From contig DATHEQ010000414.1 of assembly GCA_035318505.1 (NCBI GenBank), positions 51,243-115,242 on the forward strand: a stretch of DNA of 64,000 bases, written 5' to 3'. The notes under the pieces were generated by a model. The model had not been told where the DNA came from and did no database searches. It saw only the letters and a program-made list of their open reading frames with translations. Source of the DNA: DASWDH01 sp035318505. GTDB lineage: Bacteria > Myxococcota_A > Polyangia > Polyangiales > Polyangiaceae. A program made the position numbers and the translations under genes. Shown in pieces: positions 52,457 to 60,341 of the stretch; within the stretch, counting starts at the first letter, position 1; each line of letters starts with the position of its first letter.

Positions 52457-52711
52457 ATGCGACTCCGTCACCTGTTCTTTGAATTGCGACACAATGCCAC
52501 GAAGATCATAGCGGCAAAGACTGAGAGGAGAGAACCGTTCCAGCGCAAGCGCCCAATCGAAGCGAGCCCCGTAATCGTCACCTCTGGTTTGATTGTTGCT
52601 GTATGCTCGCTCGTCATTACGACCAGCGTCCGAAAAGCGATCCGACCGCGCGGGGCGGGAACCGATTGCACGGTGAACAGGGGAGATGGATGCACCAGTT
52701 GCGGCGCATAA
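52457..52711 (+). CDS. Possible small membrane protein
   Basis: An 84-residue frame with a basic N-terminus (MRLRHLFFELRHNATKIIAAK), one hydrophobic segment (VIVTSGLIVAVCSLVITTS) and a Cys-containing end (GTDCTVNRGDGCTSCGA). It overlaps the start of the barrel gene by 22 bases, a possible coupling. There is no clear ribosome-binding site and the region is less GC-rich, so it may be non-coding. Confidence 0.35.
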   Translation: MRLRHLFFELRHNATKIIAAKTERREPFQRKRPIEASPVIVTSGLIVAVCSLVITTSVRKAIRPRGAGTDCTVNRGDGCTSCGA

Positions 52712-53442
52712 GGTGGTGGCACGTGCTTGTCGCATTGATGGCGTCTGCGCGATCGGCCCACGCCTTGCAACAGGCAGATCCCGAGGCGCCGCCCTACGGT
52801 TCGGAAGCGTCCGCGCCGCCCCCCGAAGCGATTTACGCGGGTCCCGCCGGGCCGCCACCCGGCGGGTCGATGGCCCAGAAGCAAGAAACACGCGTCAATC
52901 ACATCGCGGAGATCGTGTATGTCAATGCGGAGTTCGGTGCGCAGTACGTGGGGCTCCAAACGCTCCACCTAACGAAGGAGCTTTTTCCGAGCCAGGTCCA
53001 CACCGCGGATATCGGCGGGGCCGCAGGGGTCGGCGCCGGTCTCCGCCTCTTGTTCGTTACACTGGGGCCGCGCTTTCGGTTCGGCCACTTTCGTGACTGG
53101 GACCTTTGGACGCTCAACGCCGAAGTCGGCTTCAAGATCCCGCTGGGAGCCGTCGAGCCCTACATTGTCTTCGGTGCAGGCTACGCCAAGGTGGGAAGCC
53201 TGAGAAACTCGAGGGTGACCATTCAAGGTTACGACGTCCGGCTCGGGTTCGGAGCCGATTACTACTTCGATAAAAACTTCTCCATTGGAGGCGCGGCGAC
53301 GGCGGAGTTGCTCGGGTTGACGCGGCCCGGAGTCGATTTGAATCAAGGCACCGGCAGTGTTTCGGAAGACGTGTACAAGCTCGATGGCTCGAGCGTCGGC
53401 GCCGCCATCATGGCGTCTGCTGTCGTCGGGCTTCATCTATGA
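52690..53442 (+). CDS. Outer-membrane beta-barrel protein
   Basis: A 250-residue protein from the ATG at 52690 with GGGGAG upstream. The signal peptide is VLVALMASARSAHAL, followed by a Pro/Ala-rich stretch. From about residue 75 alternating strands typical of eight- to ten-stranded barrels appear: AEIVYVNAEFGAQYVGLQTL, LRLLFVTLGPRFRFGHF, WTLNAEVGFKIPLGAVEPYI, GADYYFDKNFSIGGAATAE. It ends ASAVVGLHL. The next gene, a Cys-rich lipoprotein, starts within or just after its stop (ATGA at 53439), which implies joint function. Confidence 0.8.
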   Translation: MHQLRRIRWWHVLVALMASARSAHALQQADPEAPPYGSEASAPPPEAIYAGPAGPPPGGSMAQKQETRVNHIAEIVYVNAEFGAQYVGLQTLHLTKELFPSQVHTADIGGAAGVGAGLRLLFVTLGPRFRFGHFRDWDLWTLNAEVGFKIPLGAVEPYIVFGAGYAKVGSLRNSRVTIQGYDVRLGFGADYYFDKNFSIGGAATAELLGLTRPGVDLNQGTGSVSEDVYKLDGSSVGAAIMASAVVGLHL

Positions 53443-53462
53443 AATATCGGGAGGGTCTTGCC

Positions 53463-54785
53463 ATGCGACTGAAAAAGAGTTCCGTTTTGCCGTGGATCAT
53501 CTTCGTGACCGCGGTTCCGTTGGTGAGCAATTGCGCGCTGAAGAACGACATTGAAGACGCCGCGGGCGGCTGCAACGAGTTCAACGCCGGCGGGGATGCC
53601 GTGGGGTCGCTCAGCATCGACGCCAAAGTCAAAGCCTTCGCCCAGGCCTCGGCGGAGCTCAAGCAAGTTGGGGACGGCATCAAGACCGACGTGAAGGCCG
53701 CCTGCATCACCATCGCCAAAGACCTCGGCGAGACGGACCGCTGGTCCGACGACAATTCCGACAACGCCATCTCCAACTCCGGCAAGACCGGAGCATGCGA
53801 CGTGGCCGCAGGCAGGATCGACGCCATTCTGACCGCTGCCGCCGCCGACCTCGGCGCCACCTTCGGGCTCCAGGTGTCCGGCGGCGAATGCACCGTCGAC
53901 GCCGAGGCGCAGGCGAGCTGCGAAGCTACGTGCAAAACCGACGTGATGTGCACCGAGGGCTCGGTCGAAGTTCGCTGCCCACCCGCGGAGCTCAGCGTGC
54001 AATGCGACGGCGAATGCAATTCCGACGCGGTATGCGAGGGTCGCGTGGATGCCGAGACCGTCTGTACCGGCAAGTGCGAAGCCGAATGCGAAGGCACCTG
54101 TACCGGCGAGCTCCGCGGCAAGACCGAGGGGGGCTGCGAAGGCATGTGCGAAGGCAAATGCAACGGGCTCGCGACAGGCCGCGGCGGTATGCCCGGCTGC
54201 GAAACCTGCGAAGGACACTGCACCAAGCCCCACCCCAAGGCCATGTGCCATGGCAAGTGCTCATCGAAGTGTGAGGGCAAGTGCAAGGGCCAGTGCAAGA
54301 TCGAGTCGACGACCACCGTGAAATGCAGCGCGGGTGTGAGCTGCAAGGGGGGGTGCACCGGAACGGTGAGCCAGCCCAAGTGCGAGACGGAGATCACGCC
54401 GCCCGTTTGCACAGGGGACACGAGCTGCCAGTCGAGCTGCAGCGCACACGCCTCGGCGAAGGTGACCTGCACGCCGCAGACGATCTCCCTCGTTTTCAAC
54501 CTCGATCCCACGGACGATCTTGCCAAGCTGAAGGCCACCGTCGAGGCCAACTTGCCGACCATCTTGCTGACCTTCAAGACGAAGGGGCAACTGGCGCAAC
54601 GAGCGCTCGCCAAGGTCGCTGCCACGGGCCAGGCAGTCGTCGATTCCTCACAGAAGCTGGGCGGCAAGGCCATCGCCTGCGCGGGCACCGCGGCCCAGGC
54701 GTCCATCAAAGCATCAGCCAGCATGAGTGTTTCGGTGAGCGCCAGCGCGAGCGTCAGCTCGAGCTGCACGACGCATTCGTCCTAA
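53463..54785 (+). CDS. Cys-rich C-x3-C repeat lipoprotein
   Basis: A 440-residue protein from the ATG at 53463, with GGGAGGG upstream; an ATG at 53439 overlaps the barrel stop. The signal peptide ends at PLVSNCALK. Residues 20-140 form a helical domain. Residues 140-320 contain about forty Cys in patterns such as CEATCKTDVMC, CEGMCEGKCN, CSSKCEGKCKGQC, that is CxxxC units separated by Glu, Gly and Lys. A helical segment (DDLAKLKATVEANLPTILLTFK) and a Ser/Ala-rich end follow. The C-x3-C rows resemble metal- or disulfide-rich surface proteins. Coupling to a barrel gene is the best clue to function, which is unknown. Confidence 0.78.
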   Translation: MRLKKSSVLPWIIFVTAVPLVSNCALKNDIEDAAGGCNEFNAGGDAVGSLSIDAKVKAFAQASAELKQVGDGIKTDVKAACITIAKDLGETDRWSDDNSDNAISNSGKTGACDVAAGRIDAILTAAAADLGATFGLQVSGGECTVDAEAQASCEATCKTDVMCTEGSVEVRCPPAELSVQCDGECNSDAVCEGRVDAETVCTGKCEAECEGTCTGELRGKTEGGCEGMCEGKCNGLATGRGGMPGCETCEGHCTKPHPKAMCHGKCSSKCEGKCKGQCKIESTTTVKCSAGVSCKGGCTGTVSQPKCETEITPPVCTGDTSCQSSCSAHASAKVTCTPQTISLVFNLDPTDDLAKLKATVEANLPTILLTFKTKGQLAQRALAKVAATGQAVVDSSQKLGGKAIACAGTAAQASIKASASMSVSVSASASVSSSCTTHSS

Positions 54786-54801
54786 TCGGGGCGAACAGGT
54801 C

Positions 54802-54852
54802 GCCGCTCTCTAGCGGCGCGGGGCATGGGTGACGTCGTTACCCATGCCCCGA
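54802..54852. terminator. Two tandem hairpins after the Cys-rich gene
   Basis: CGCCGCT-CTCT-AGCGGCG (54802-54819) is a perfect 7-bp stem. Directly after it CGGGGCATGGGT and ACCCATGCCCCG (54820-54852) form a 12-bp perfect stem that can extend inwards by two pairs with one G-U. No T-run. A likely transcription end for the barrel/Cys-rich unit. Confidence 0.6.
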
Positions 54853-54907
54853 TTCATTGGCGCGACGCCGCCCCGAGTGCGCACGACATTGAACTAGCTG
54901 ACACGTC

Positions 54908-56134
54908 ATGAGCGCTTTGCGACCACCACCCCGCCCACCTGCGTGGGCAGACTCGCTGTTCACAGTCGGTGTGACTGGGACCAACGGCAAAACGTCAACC
55001 ACTGCCACCGTTGCCGCTCTCCTGGCGACCCTGGCGCGCCCTGTCGCGCGTGTCACGACCGTCGGTTGCTTTCTCGACGAGCAGCGGCTCGACGTACCCG
55101 GTCACTACGATGGCTTCCTCGAGACGATGCGGCGCTGCGTCGCCGCCAACGGTCGCTATGCGGCCGTCGAGTTCACGAGTGAAGCACTGGCTCTCGGGTT
55201 CGCCAAAATGTGGCCGTGCCGCATCGCTGTCTTCACCAACCTGAGCCAAGACCACGCCGATGCGCATAGCTCGATGGAGCACTACCTCGCCAGCAAGGCG
55301 CAGCTCTTCATGGCGCTTCAACCCGGCGGCGTTGCCGTACTCAACGCCCGCGATGCGAGCGCAGAGCTCCTGCGCGAGGTCGTGCCGGCGGGTGTCGAGA
55401 TCTTCTCCTACGGAGTTCCCGGGCGAGGTGACCCCTGGACCACCGTGGATCTCGCCGCACATACCCCGCATCCCAGCTTTCAGGGCACCACCTTCCAGCT
55501 CGAGCCGTCGCTGCGCTTCCCTGATCTGCCCCCTACCTTGCGCATCCGGGCCATTGGCGAGATCTTCGTCGAAAACGCGCTGGCCGCCCTGGCCGCTGCT
55601 TTAGCCGCGCGTGTCCCGATGGCTACAGCGGTCGACGCGCTCGCCGAAGTCGCCCCGCCCCCCGGGCGCTTCCAGTTGATTCACGAGCGCCCGTATGTCG
55701 TCGTCGATTATGCACATACGCCGGACGCGCTTCAGCGAACCTTGCAGACGGCTCGCCAACTTTGCACAGGACGCCTTTCGGTCGTGTTCGGGGCAGGAGG
55801 CCAGCGTGACCGGGTGAAAAGGCCGCTACTTGGCGCCGCGGCCCGTGGCGCCGATCGCGTGGTGCTCACCTCGGACAATCCGCGAAACGAAGATCCCCTC
55901 GCTATCATGAAGGAAATCGCCCACGGGCTCGACGGCCACGGCGATGTTGTTCACGAAATCGGGCGAGAACGAGCCATCCAACTTGCTCTTCGCGACGCAA
56001 GGCCCGAAGACCTCGTGCTTATTGCCGGCAAGGGGCATGAACACACACAAGAAGCTCGGGGCGTGGAGTTGCCCTTTGCGGATGAGTCGATCGTACGCGC
56101 ATGGTTCCAAAGGGAGGTTCACCAATCTCGCTAA
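54908..56134 (+). CDS. MurE-like Mur ligase lacking the N-terminal substrate domain
   Basis: A 408-residue ATP-dependent amide ligase. The central domain starts almost at once with VGVTGTNGKTSTTATVAALL (P-loop near residues 24-30), then AAVEFTSEALALG, and ends with IRAIGEIFVENALAALAAAL. The C-terminal domain has VVVDYAHTPDALQRTL, VVFGAGGQRDRVKRPLLG, LTSDNPRNEDP, the DNPR motif by which MurE recognises meso-diaminopimelate, and LVLIAGKGHE. A normal MurE has about 90 more residues at the N-terminus that bind UDP-MurNAc. This protein therefore probably acts on a different substrate. No other mur genes are near. Confidence 0.88.
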   Translation: MSALRPPPRPPAWADSLFTVGVTGTNGKTSTTATVAALLATLARPVARVTTVGCFLDEQRLDVPGHYDGFLETMRRCVAANGRYAAVEFTSEALALGFAKMWPCRIAVFTNLSQDHADAHSSMEHYLASKAQLFMALQPGGVAVLNARDASAELLREVVPAGVEIFSYGVPGRGDPWTTVDLAAHTPHPSFQGTTFQLEPSLRFPDLPPTLRIRAIGEIFVENALAALAAALAARVPMATAVDALAEVAPPPGRFQLIHERPYVVVDYAHTPDALQRTLQTARQLCTGRLSVVFGAGGQRDRVKRPLLGAAARGADRVVLTSDNPRNEDPLAIMKEIAHGLDGHGDVVHEIGRERAIQLALRDARPEDLVLIAGKGHEHTQEARGVELPFADESIVRAWFQREVHQSR

Positions 56135-56251
56135 TGATACCGATTAGAGTTATGGTGGGGAGGTCGCGCTGGCAGAACGCCAGCTTCGATGATGGCGGGG
56201 GGGGGCGTCGACGATTGGGTCGTGCTGCCCTCAATTGCAGGAGCATGACCT

Positions 56252-56893
56252 ATGGTTGAGCGATCCGGTTTCCTTCTCACGGCGGCGGCACTTGCGGCGG
56301 GCGGTTTTGGCGGCTGGCTCGCCCGCGATTCGAAGACGACCGCGCCGAGCGCCGATGTTCGTCCCGTGGCCTCGGTGGCGCCCGTCCCCCCCACTGTCAC
56401 CATCATCGAGCGCGTCCCCGCGGCCCCACTGTGTGATGACAGTGTCGGCAGCGTAGAAGAATGTCCCGCCGTCGGTCCCTCCGATGAAGGGATCTGCCAA
56501 ATCGCGGCGAAGCGTTGCACAGAGTACAAGCTCGCCTTCAAGCCGAAGGTGGCTCAAGCGGCGGTGGCTTGCCTGCGCCGATTAAAAGGCCAGGAGCTGT
56601 GCGATCCGGCGCGCGTGAACCTGTGCGGACACACCGCGCTCATGGCAGCGTGCCAGGAGCCCGTCGCATTGATCGAAGCAGGCGTAACGCCAGTGGCCTC
56701 GCTGGTTACCGCCTCCTGCGAGAGCATCGTCAAGGGCTGCGGCGGCGAAGCGCCGGCACCCACCATGGCTGACTGTAAACAGACACTCTCCGGCATGAGC
56801 GACATGGGACGCGCGAACATGATGGCCTGCGTCTCCGCGCATTGCCGCGATCGCGCCCTGCTTGGCTGCGAAGCCAAAAAGGAGACGCTCTAG
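56252..56893 (+). CDS. Membrane-anchored Cys-rich hypothetical protein
   Basis: A 213-residue protein with GGAG upstream. An N-terminal hydrophobic stretch (LLTAAALAAGGFGGWLA) looks like an uncleaved anchor. A Pro/Val-rich linker precedes a domain of about 150 residues with Cys pairs (CQIAAKRCTEYKLAF, CLRRLKGQELCDPARVNLC, CVSAHCRDRALLGC). The positions are compatible with four or five disulfides. Family unknown. Confidence 0.7.
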   Translation: MVERSGFLLTAAALAAGGFGGWLARDSKTTAPSADVRPVASVAPVPPTVTIIERVPAAPLCDDSVGSVEECPAVGPSDEGICQIAAKRCTEYKLAFKPKVAQAAVACLRRLKGQELCDPARVNLCGHTALMAACQEPVALIEAGVTPVASLVTASCESIVKGCGGEAPAPTMADCKQTLSGMSDMGRANMMACVSAHCRDRALLGCEAKKETL

Positions 56894-57057
56894 GCCTATT
56901 CGCCCTCGCCCATCAGTAAGGGGGACTGGGTCGTTGACCTGAGCGCCAGGGGACGATAGGGACGCGCGGGGCTTAGAGTTCCGGCGCCCTAGAGCTCGAT
57001 CGTGGAAACCGAGTTCGGTATCGACCTTATCGTCGCTAAGCGCGAATCGTCTCCGTC

Positions 57058-58794
57058 TCACGGCGCGCGAAATGTGAAATGCGCAAAATCGGCGTGCCCC
57101 GTCGCACCCGTCGATCCGATCGACGCCGCGAACACGCCAACCTTGGCCCCAATCCAGCGACCCGCTTGGGCTTGAAACGTCTGGACGATGGTCTTTTTTG
57201 ACCCTTCGCCCACTTGAAACGCAAAACGACAGAGACCGCCATCGGCCATTGCTACGAACAAGGTAACGGGTCCACTCGCTATCGGTTCGCGATGCACTGG
57301 TCGGTTGTCGATCAACAGCGTGACTTCTTGGCCACCCGAGACTTCCTGTACCGTCAAGGCGGCGTGACTTGTGCCCATGACGATGAGCCCGGCGCGCGCT
57401 TGACCGCGCGTTTCTTGAAGCTCCAAGACGGTGTCCACGATGAACGAACGCGCCGGCAGCTTTTGCAGCAAGAGGTGCGGCGCCCGCGCGAAGTCCCCTT
57501 CCGGGAGAGGCTGCGGAAACAGCCGCAGAAAACCATGACGCGCGCTGAGCGTGTACCACCCGTCTTTGTGGTTCGCGTGCCATTGCCACTGAAGTCCCAA
57601 TCGCACGCCATCGAAATCGTCATTCGTCGGGAGACTCGTTATCGTGGCGGCGCCGGCCGCAAGCTTCGCCGCCGTCGGCTTCGCATGTTGGAGGACGGGC
57701 TCGCGCCGACTCGTGCCTGGCACCGCGACGCCCATCAACGGCCAGTCGTCTTGCCAGGTGACGGAGTTGAGGTGAACGATGCGACCATAGATGCCAGCAT
57801 CCTGGAAGTGAACGAACCACGAGCGCCCGTCGATTGTGTCGACCAGCGCGCCTTGGTGCGGGCCATTGATGGGCGTCGATCCCTGTTCCAGCACGACGCG
57901 ATCTTCGTAGGGGCCATAGACGTCGCGTGAGCGAAGGGCGACCTGCCATCCCCGAGCGACTCCGCCCGCTGGCGCGAGAATGTAATACCAGCCATTGCGC
58001 TTGTAGAACTTGGGCCCCTCCAACGTCGGGTGGCGCGTGGGATCGTGAAAGACGATTTGTCCCTCTCCCAGGAGCCGACTTGCGTCCGGTGACATCGGCC
58101 GCACGCGGAGCCGATCTTTGATGCCCGCGCGCGACCGGGCGTAGGCGTGAACCAAATAGGCCTGGCCGTCATCGTCCCACAGCGGGCACGGATCGATGAG
58201 GCCCTTGCCGTCGACGAGGAGCCGCGGCTCGCTCCACGGGCCGGCAGGATGCGCCGCGTTTAGAACATAGATGCCCTCGTCGGGCAGCGGAAAAAAGATG
58301 TAAAACGTGCCCTCGTGCTCGCGCAGGGCGGGGGCCCACACGCCGGCACCGTGCTCGACCTGTTCGTAATGAGCGAGAGGTAGGTTGGCGAGGGCGTAGC
58401 CGGTGAGCGTCCAGTTGACGAGATCGCGCGACCGCAAGATGGGCAGACCCGGCGTGCACTGAAAGCTCGACGCCGTCAGGTAAAAGTCATCGCCTACCCG
58501 AATCACATCGGGGTCCGAGTAGTCGCCAAAGATGACGGGATTACGAAAGGTGCCGTCCCCTTGGTCCGCTACCCAAGGATAAGTGGCGCTCCCGGCAACC
58601 CCTTCCGCGCGAGCACCCGGGCTTTGCTCGGCGGCGGGCACGTCCGAAGCCATCGACACGCCAGGACGGCCGCACGCCTCGCCCGTCACCAGAAGCGTCG
58701 CCGTGAGCAGCCATCGCGTTGCGCGAGCAGCCTGGCGTGTCCACAGCCATTCCGCGCTGGGGGTCGACGTTTTCGCCATGGGGCGGGCCATCAA
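57058..58794 (-). CDS. GH43-family glycosidase lipoprotein
   Basis: A 578-residue exported enzyme, probably a beta-xylosidase or arabinofuranosidase. Signal region with lipobox-like LLVTGEACG, short linker, then a five-bladed GH43 propeller: DYSDPDVIRVGDDFYLTASS with the base Asp, DPCPLWDDDGQAYLVHAYA with the second Asp, LEGPKFYKRNGWYYILAPAG with the acid Glu, and INGPHQGALVDTIDG. A beta-sandwich domain (about 390-578, FRLFP... FDGVRLGLQWQWHANH at its start) is the usual GH43 C-terminal module. Substrate not determinable. The start overlaps the stop of a small upstream frame. Confidence 0.9.
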   Translation of the reverse strand: MMARPMAKTSTPSAEWLWTRQAARATRWLLTATLLVTGEACGRPGVSMASDVPAAEQSPGARAEGVAGSATYPWVADQGDGTFRNPVIFGDYSDPDVIRVGDDFYLTASSFQCTPGLPILRSRDLVNWTLTGYALANLPLAHYEQVEHGAGVWAPALREHEGTFYIFFPLPDEGIYVLNAAHPAGPWSEPRLLVDGKGLIDPCPLWDDDGQAYLVHAYARSRAGIKDRLRVRPMSPDASRLLGEGQIVFHDPTRHPTLEGPKFYKRNGWYYILAPAGGVARGWQVALRSRDVYGPYEDRVVLEQGSTPINGPHQGALVDTIDGRSWFVHFQDAGIYGRIVHLNSVTWQDDWPLMGVAVPGTSRREPVLQHAKPTAAKLAAGAATITSLPTNDDFDGVRLGLQWQWHANHKDGWYTLSARHGFLRLFPQPLPEGDFARAPHLLLQKLPARSFIVDTVLELQETRGQARAGLIVMGTSHAALTVQEVSGGQEVTLLIDNRPVHREPIASGPVTLFVAMADGGLCRFAFQVGEGSKKTIVQTFQAQAGRWIGAKVGVFAASIGSTGATGHADFAHFTFRAP

Positions 58795-58943
58795 AAGAGG
58801 CGGCCCACGCCCGCATTCACACGCAGGACGTCCGCAATTGCCGAAGGATCGGGCTGGAGCGTGATCTCGTAGGACTCGGTCGTGCGGCCAAGCGTGCCCG
58901 GCACGTTCTCTCGTCGCAGCTCACGTGGGTCGAATGTAGGCAT
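58791..58943 (-). CDS. Short frame coupled to the GH43 gene, possibly the end of a lost gene
   Basis: Fifty residues (MPTFDPRELRREN, TTESYEITLQPDPSAIADVL, RVNAGVGRLF) with codon use like the neighbours and an ATGA overlap with the GH43 start. The ending looks like the last strand of an outer-membrane protein. There is no ribosome-binding site. It could be a real small protein or the leftover 3' end of a larger one. Confidence 0.3.
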   Translation of the reverse strand: MPTFDPRELRRENVPGTLGRTTESYEITLQPDPSAIADVLRVNAGVGRLF

Positions 58944-59016
58944 GGCCGATGTTCGGCAGAGTAGCGTGATCGTCTCCGTGGCGAACAATGAGCGTACGAT
59001 GGTGGATCGAACGCCA

Positions 59017-59694
59017 ATGAAACCAGCCGACGCACAAAAGGTGTGCAGCCCGACTTCGCTTGGTCCTCTCGCGATTGCCATTGCGCTCAGCGTGGCACCG
59101 CAGTCGGCGCAGGCCGCCGACGCTAACGCGGCCGACGGTCCTCTTCATCCATGGCGCCTTCAAGCCAGCTTGTTCGGCACTCCGCTCTTTTCCGAGGATT
59201 CGCTGGGGACCGACGGCCACTACGGAGATGTCGAATCCGGGCTCTTTTTCGGCGCCGACGTGGGAGGGCGTTACGAAGCGACGCGTTTCGTTTCGCTCGA
59301 GCTCGGCATCGCCTACGAGCTTCTGTGGGGCGCGCCGCCACCCGTGCAGCGAAACACTCTGCGCGAAGGCGACGTCCGACTCGCGTTGCGCGTGCCACTC
59401 AGCGTGCTGCGGTTCGGCGACGACGCCTTCGAAATCGTGCCCGAAGTCGCCCCGCTCTGGGGATGGACCAGCTACAAATACGACGCGCAGGGCAACACCT
59501 TCGGCATCGCCGGACCGAGCGTTCGGCTCGCCGTCCGCTATCTACATATGCTGGGTCCCAAGCTGGGCATTCGATTCGACGTAGGCCCACGCATCGATAT
59601 GCTCGGCTTCTCGCCGAGCGTCGGCTACTTCACCGACGCGTTACTGGGCCGCGCCGCAATTCTCGCGACGATAGGCGTCGATTTCGCGCCGTGA
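59017..59694 (+). CDS. Outer-membrane beta-barrel protein
   Basis: A 225-residue protein from the ATG at 59017 (58999 also possible). Signal peptide GPLAIAIALSVAPQSAQA. Strands alternate through the whole mature part: WRLQASLFGTPLFSEDS, ESGLFFGADVGGRYEATRFV, ELGIAYELLWG, DVRLALRVPLSVLRFGDDAF, GPSVRLAVRYLHMLGPKLG, and the end AAILATIGVDFAP. Small barrel of unknown cargo. Transcribed alone, divergent from the GH43 gene. Confidence 0.78.
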   Translation: MKPADAQKVCSPTSLGPLAIAIALSVAPQSAQAADANAADGPLHPWRLQASLFGTPLFSEDSLGTDGHYGDVESGLFFGADVGGRYEATRFVSLELGIAYELLWGAPPPVQRNTLREGDVRLALRVPLSVLRFGDDAFEIVPEVAPLWGWTSYKYDAQGNTFGIAGPSVRLAVRYLHMLGPKLGIRFDVGPRIDMLGFSPSVGYFTDALLGRAAILATIGVDFAP

Positions 59695-59717
59695 CGAAAG
59701 CACGAGAATCTCCTCCG

Positions 59718-59874
59718 TCACTTATCGATCCCGGCGTATGGATCGTCGCCGCCCCAGAGTTTTACGGTGTGGATGCCGCTGATGGTCGACAGGTCGATCG
59801 GATCGTCCGTTCGGGGGGCGCCTAGGAGCTCCGCTCAATATCGACAGAATCAGAATGGAGAGAATGGTTTCCAT
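59718..59874 (-). pseudogene. Small gene with a frameshift
   Basis: From the ATG at 59874, with GAGGG upstream, the frame gives a hydrophobic start (METILSILILSILSGAP). The next frame continues sensibly as RTDDPIDLSTISGIHTVKLW and GGDDPYAGIDK with a stop at 59718. Joined, this would be a small protein of about 50 residues. Not recognised. Confidence 0.35.
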
Positions 59875-59944
59875 GGCGGTACCCTCGAAACCGAGGCGTA
59901 ACAGCGGATGGAACGATCGTTCCATCCGCTGTTCCGGCAGCCGT

Positions 59945-60263
59945 TCATGCCAGAAAATAGCAATAAATTCCGGTGCGTACGGCCTTTTCTAAAAATTGAC
60001 CAGCGGCCGGATCGCAGTCGCCGACGCGCGCGATGGCGTCCTTGAGACGGCGCTTCGCCGAGCTCCCAGGCCCGGCCGAAAACCACCTTGCCTCCGCGCT
60101 CCTCGGCTTCGCGCGCCGCGATCGCGGTGAGGGCGCTCTTACCAATGCCCGGCTCTCCGCTCAGCACCACCAAGCGCCCGCGCCCTTCGGCCGCTCGATC
60201 GAGCGCCCATCGCAACGTCGCGACCGGATCAGCGCGTCCGACGAGCTCGAGATCCGTGGCCAT
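59945..60263 (-). pseudogene. Remnant of an AAA-type ATPase gene with internal deletion
   Basis: The ATG at 60263 opens ELVGRADPVATLRWALDRAA and LVVLSGEPGIGKSALTAIAAREA, a P-loop of the large AAA/STAND-type regulators that start with an ATPase module. Homology ends after FGRAWELGEAP near 60060. One frame over, DAIARVGDCDPAAGQFLEKAV and RTGIYCYFLA resembles the very end of such a protein. Hundreds of residues in between are lost. Confidence 0.6.
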
Positions 60264-60341
60264 TCGAAGACGAGCTTAACAGCGCACACGCACCGGCGAC
60301 CACAGGTGCGATGCGGTCGACGCGTCCCGTGGACTCCCCCA

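Noticed and set aside
53439..53462. Start of the Cys-rich lipoprotein at 53439.
   Set aside because: GGGAGGG stands directly before the ATG at 53463, and that start gives a normal signal peptide; the earlier ATG was kept only as evidence of overlap.
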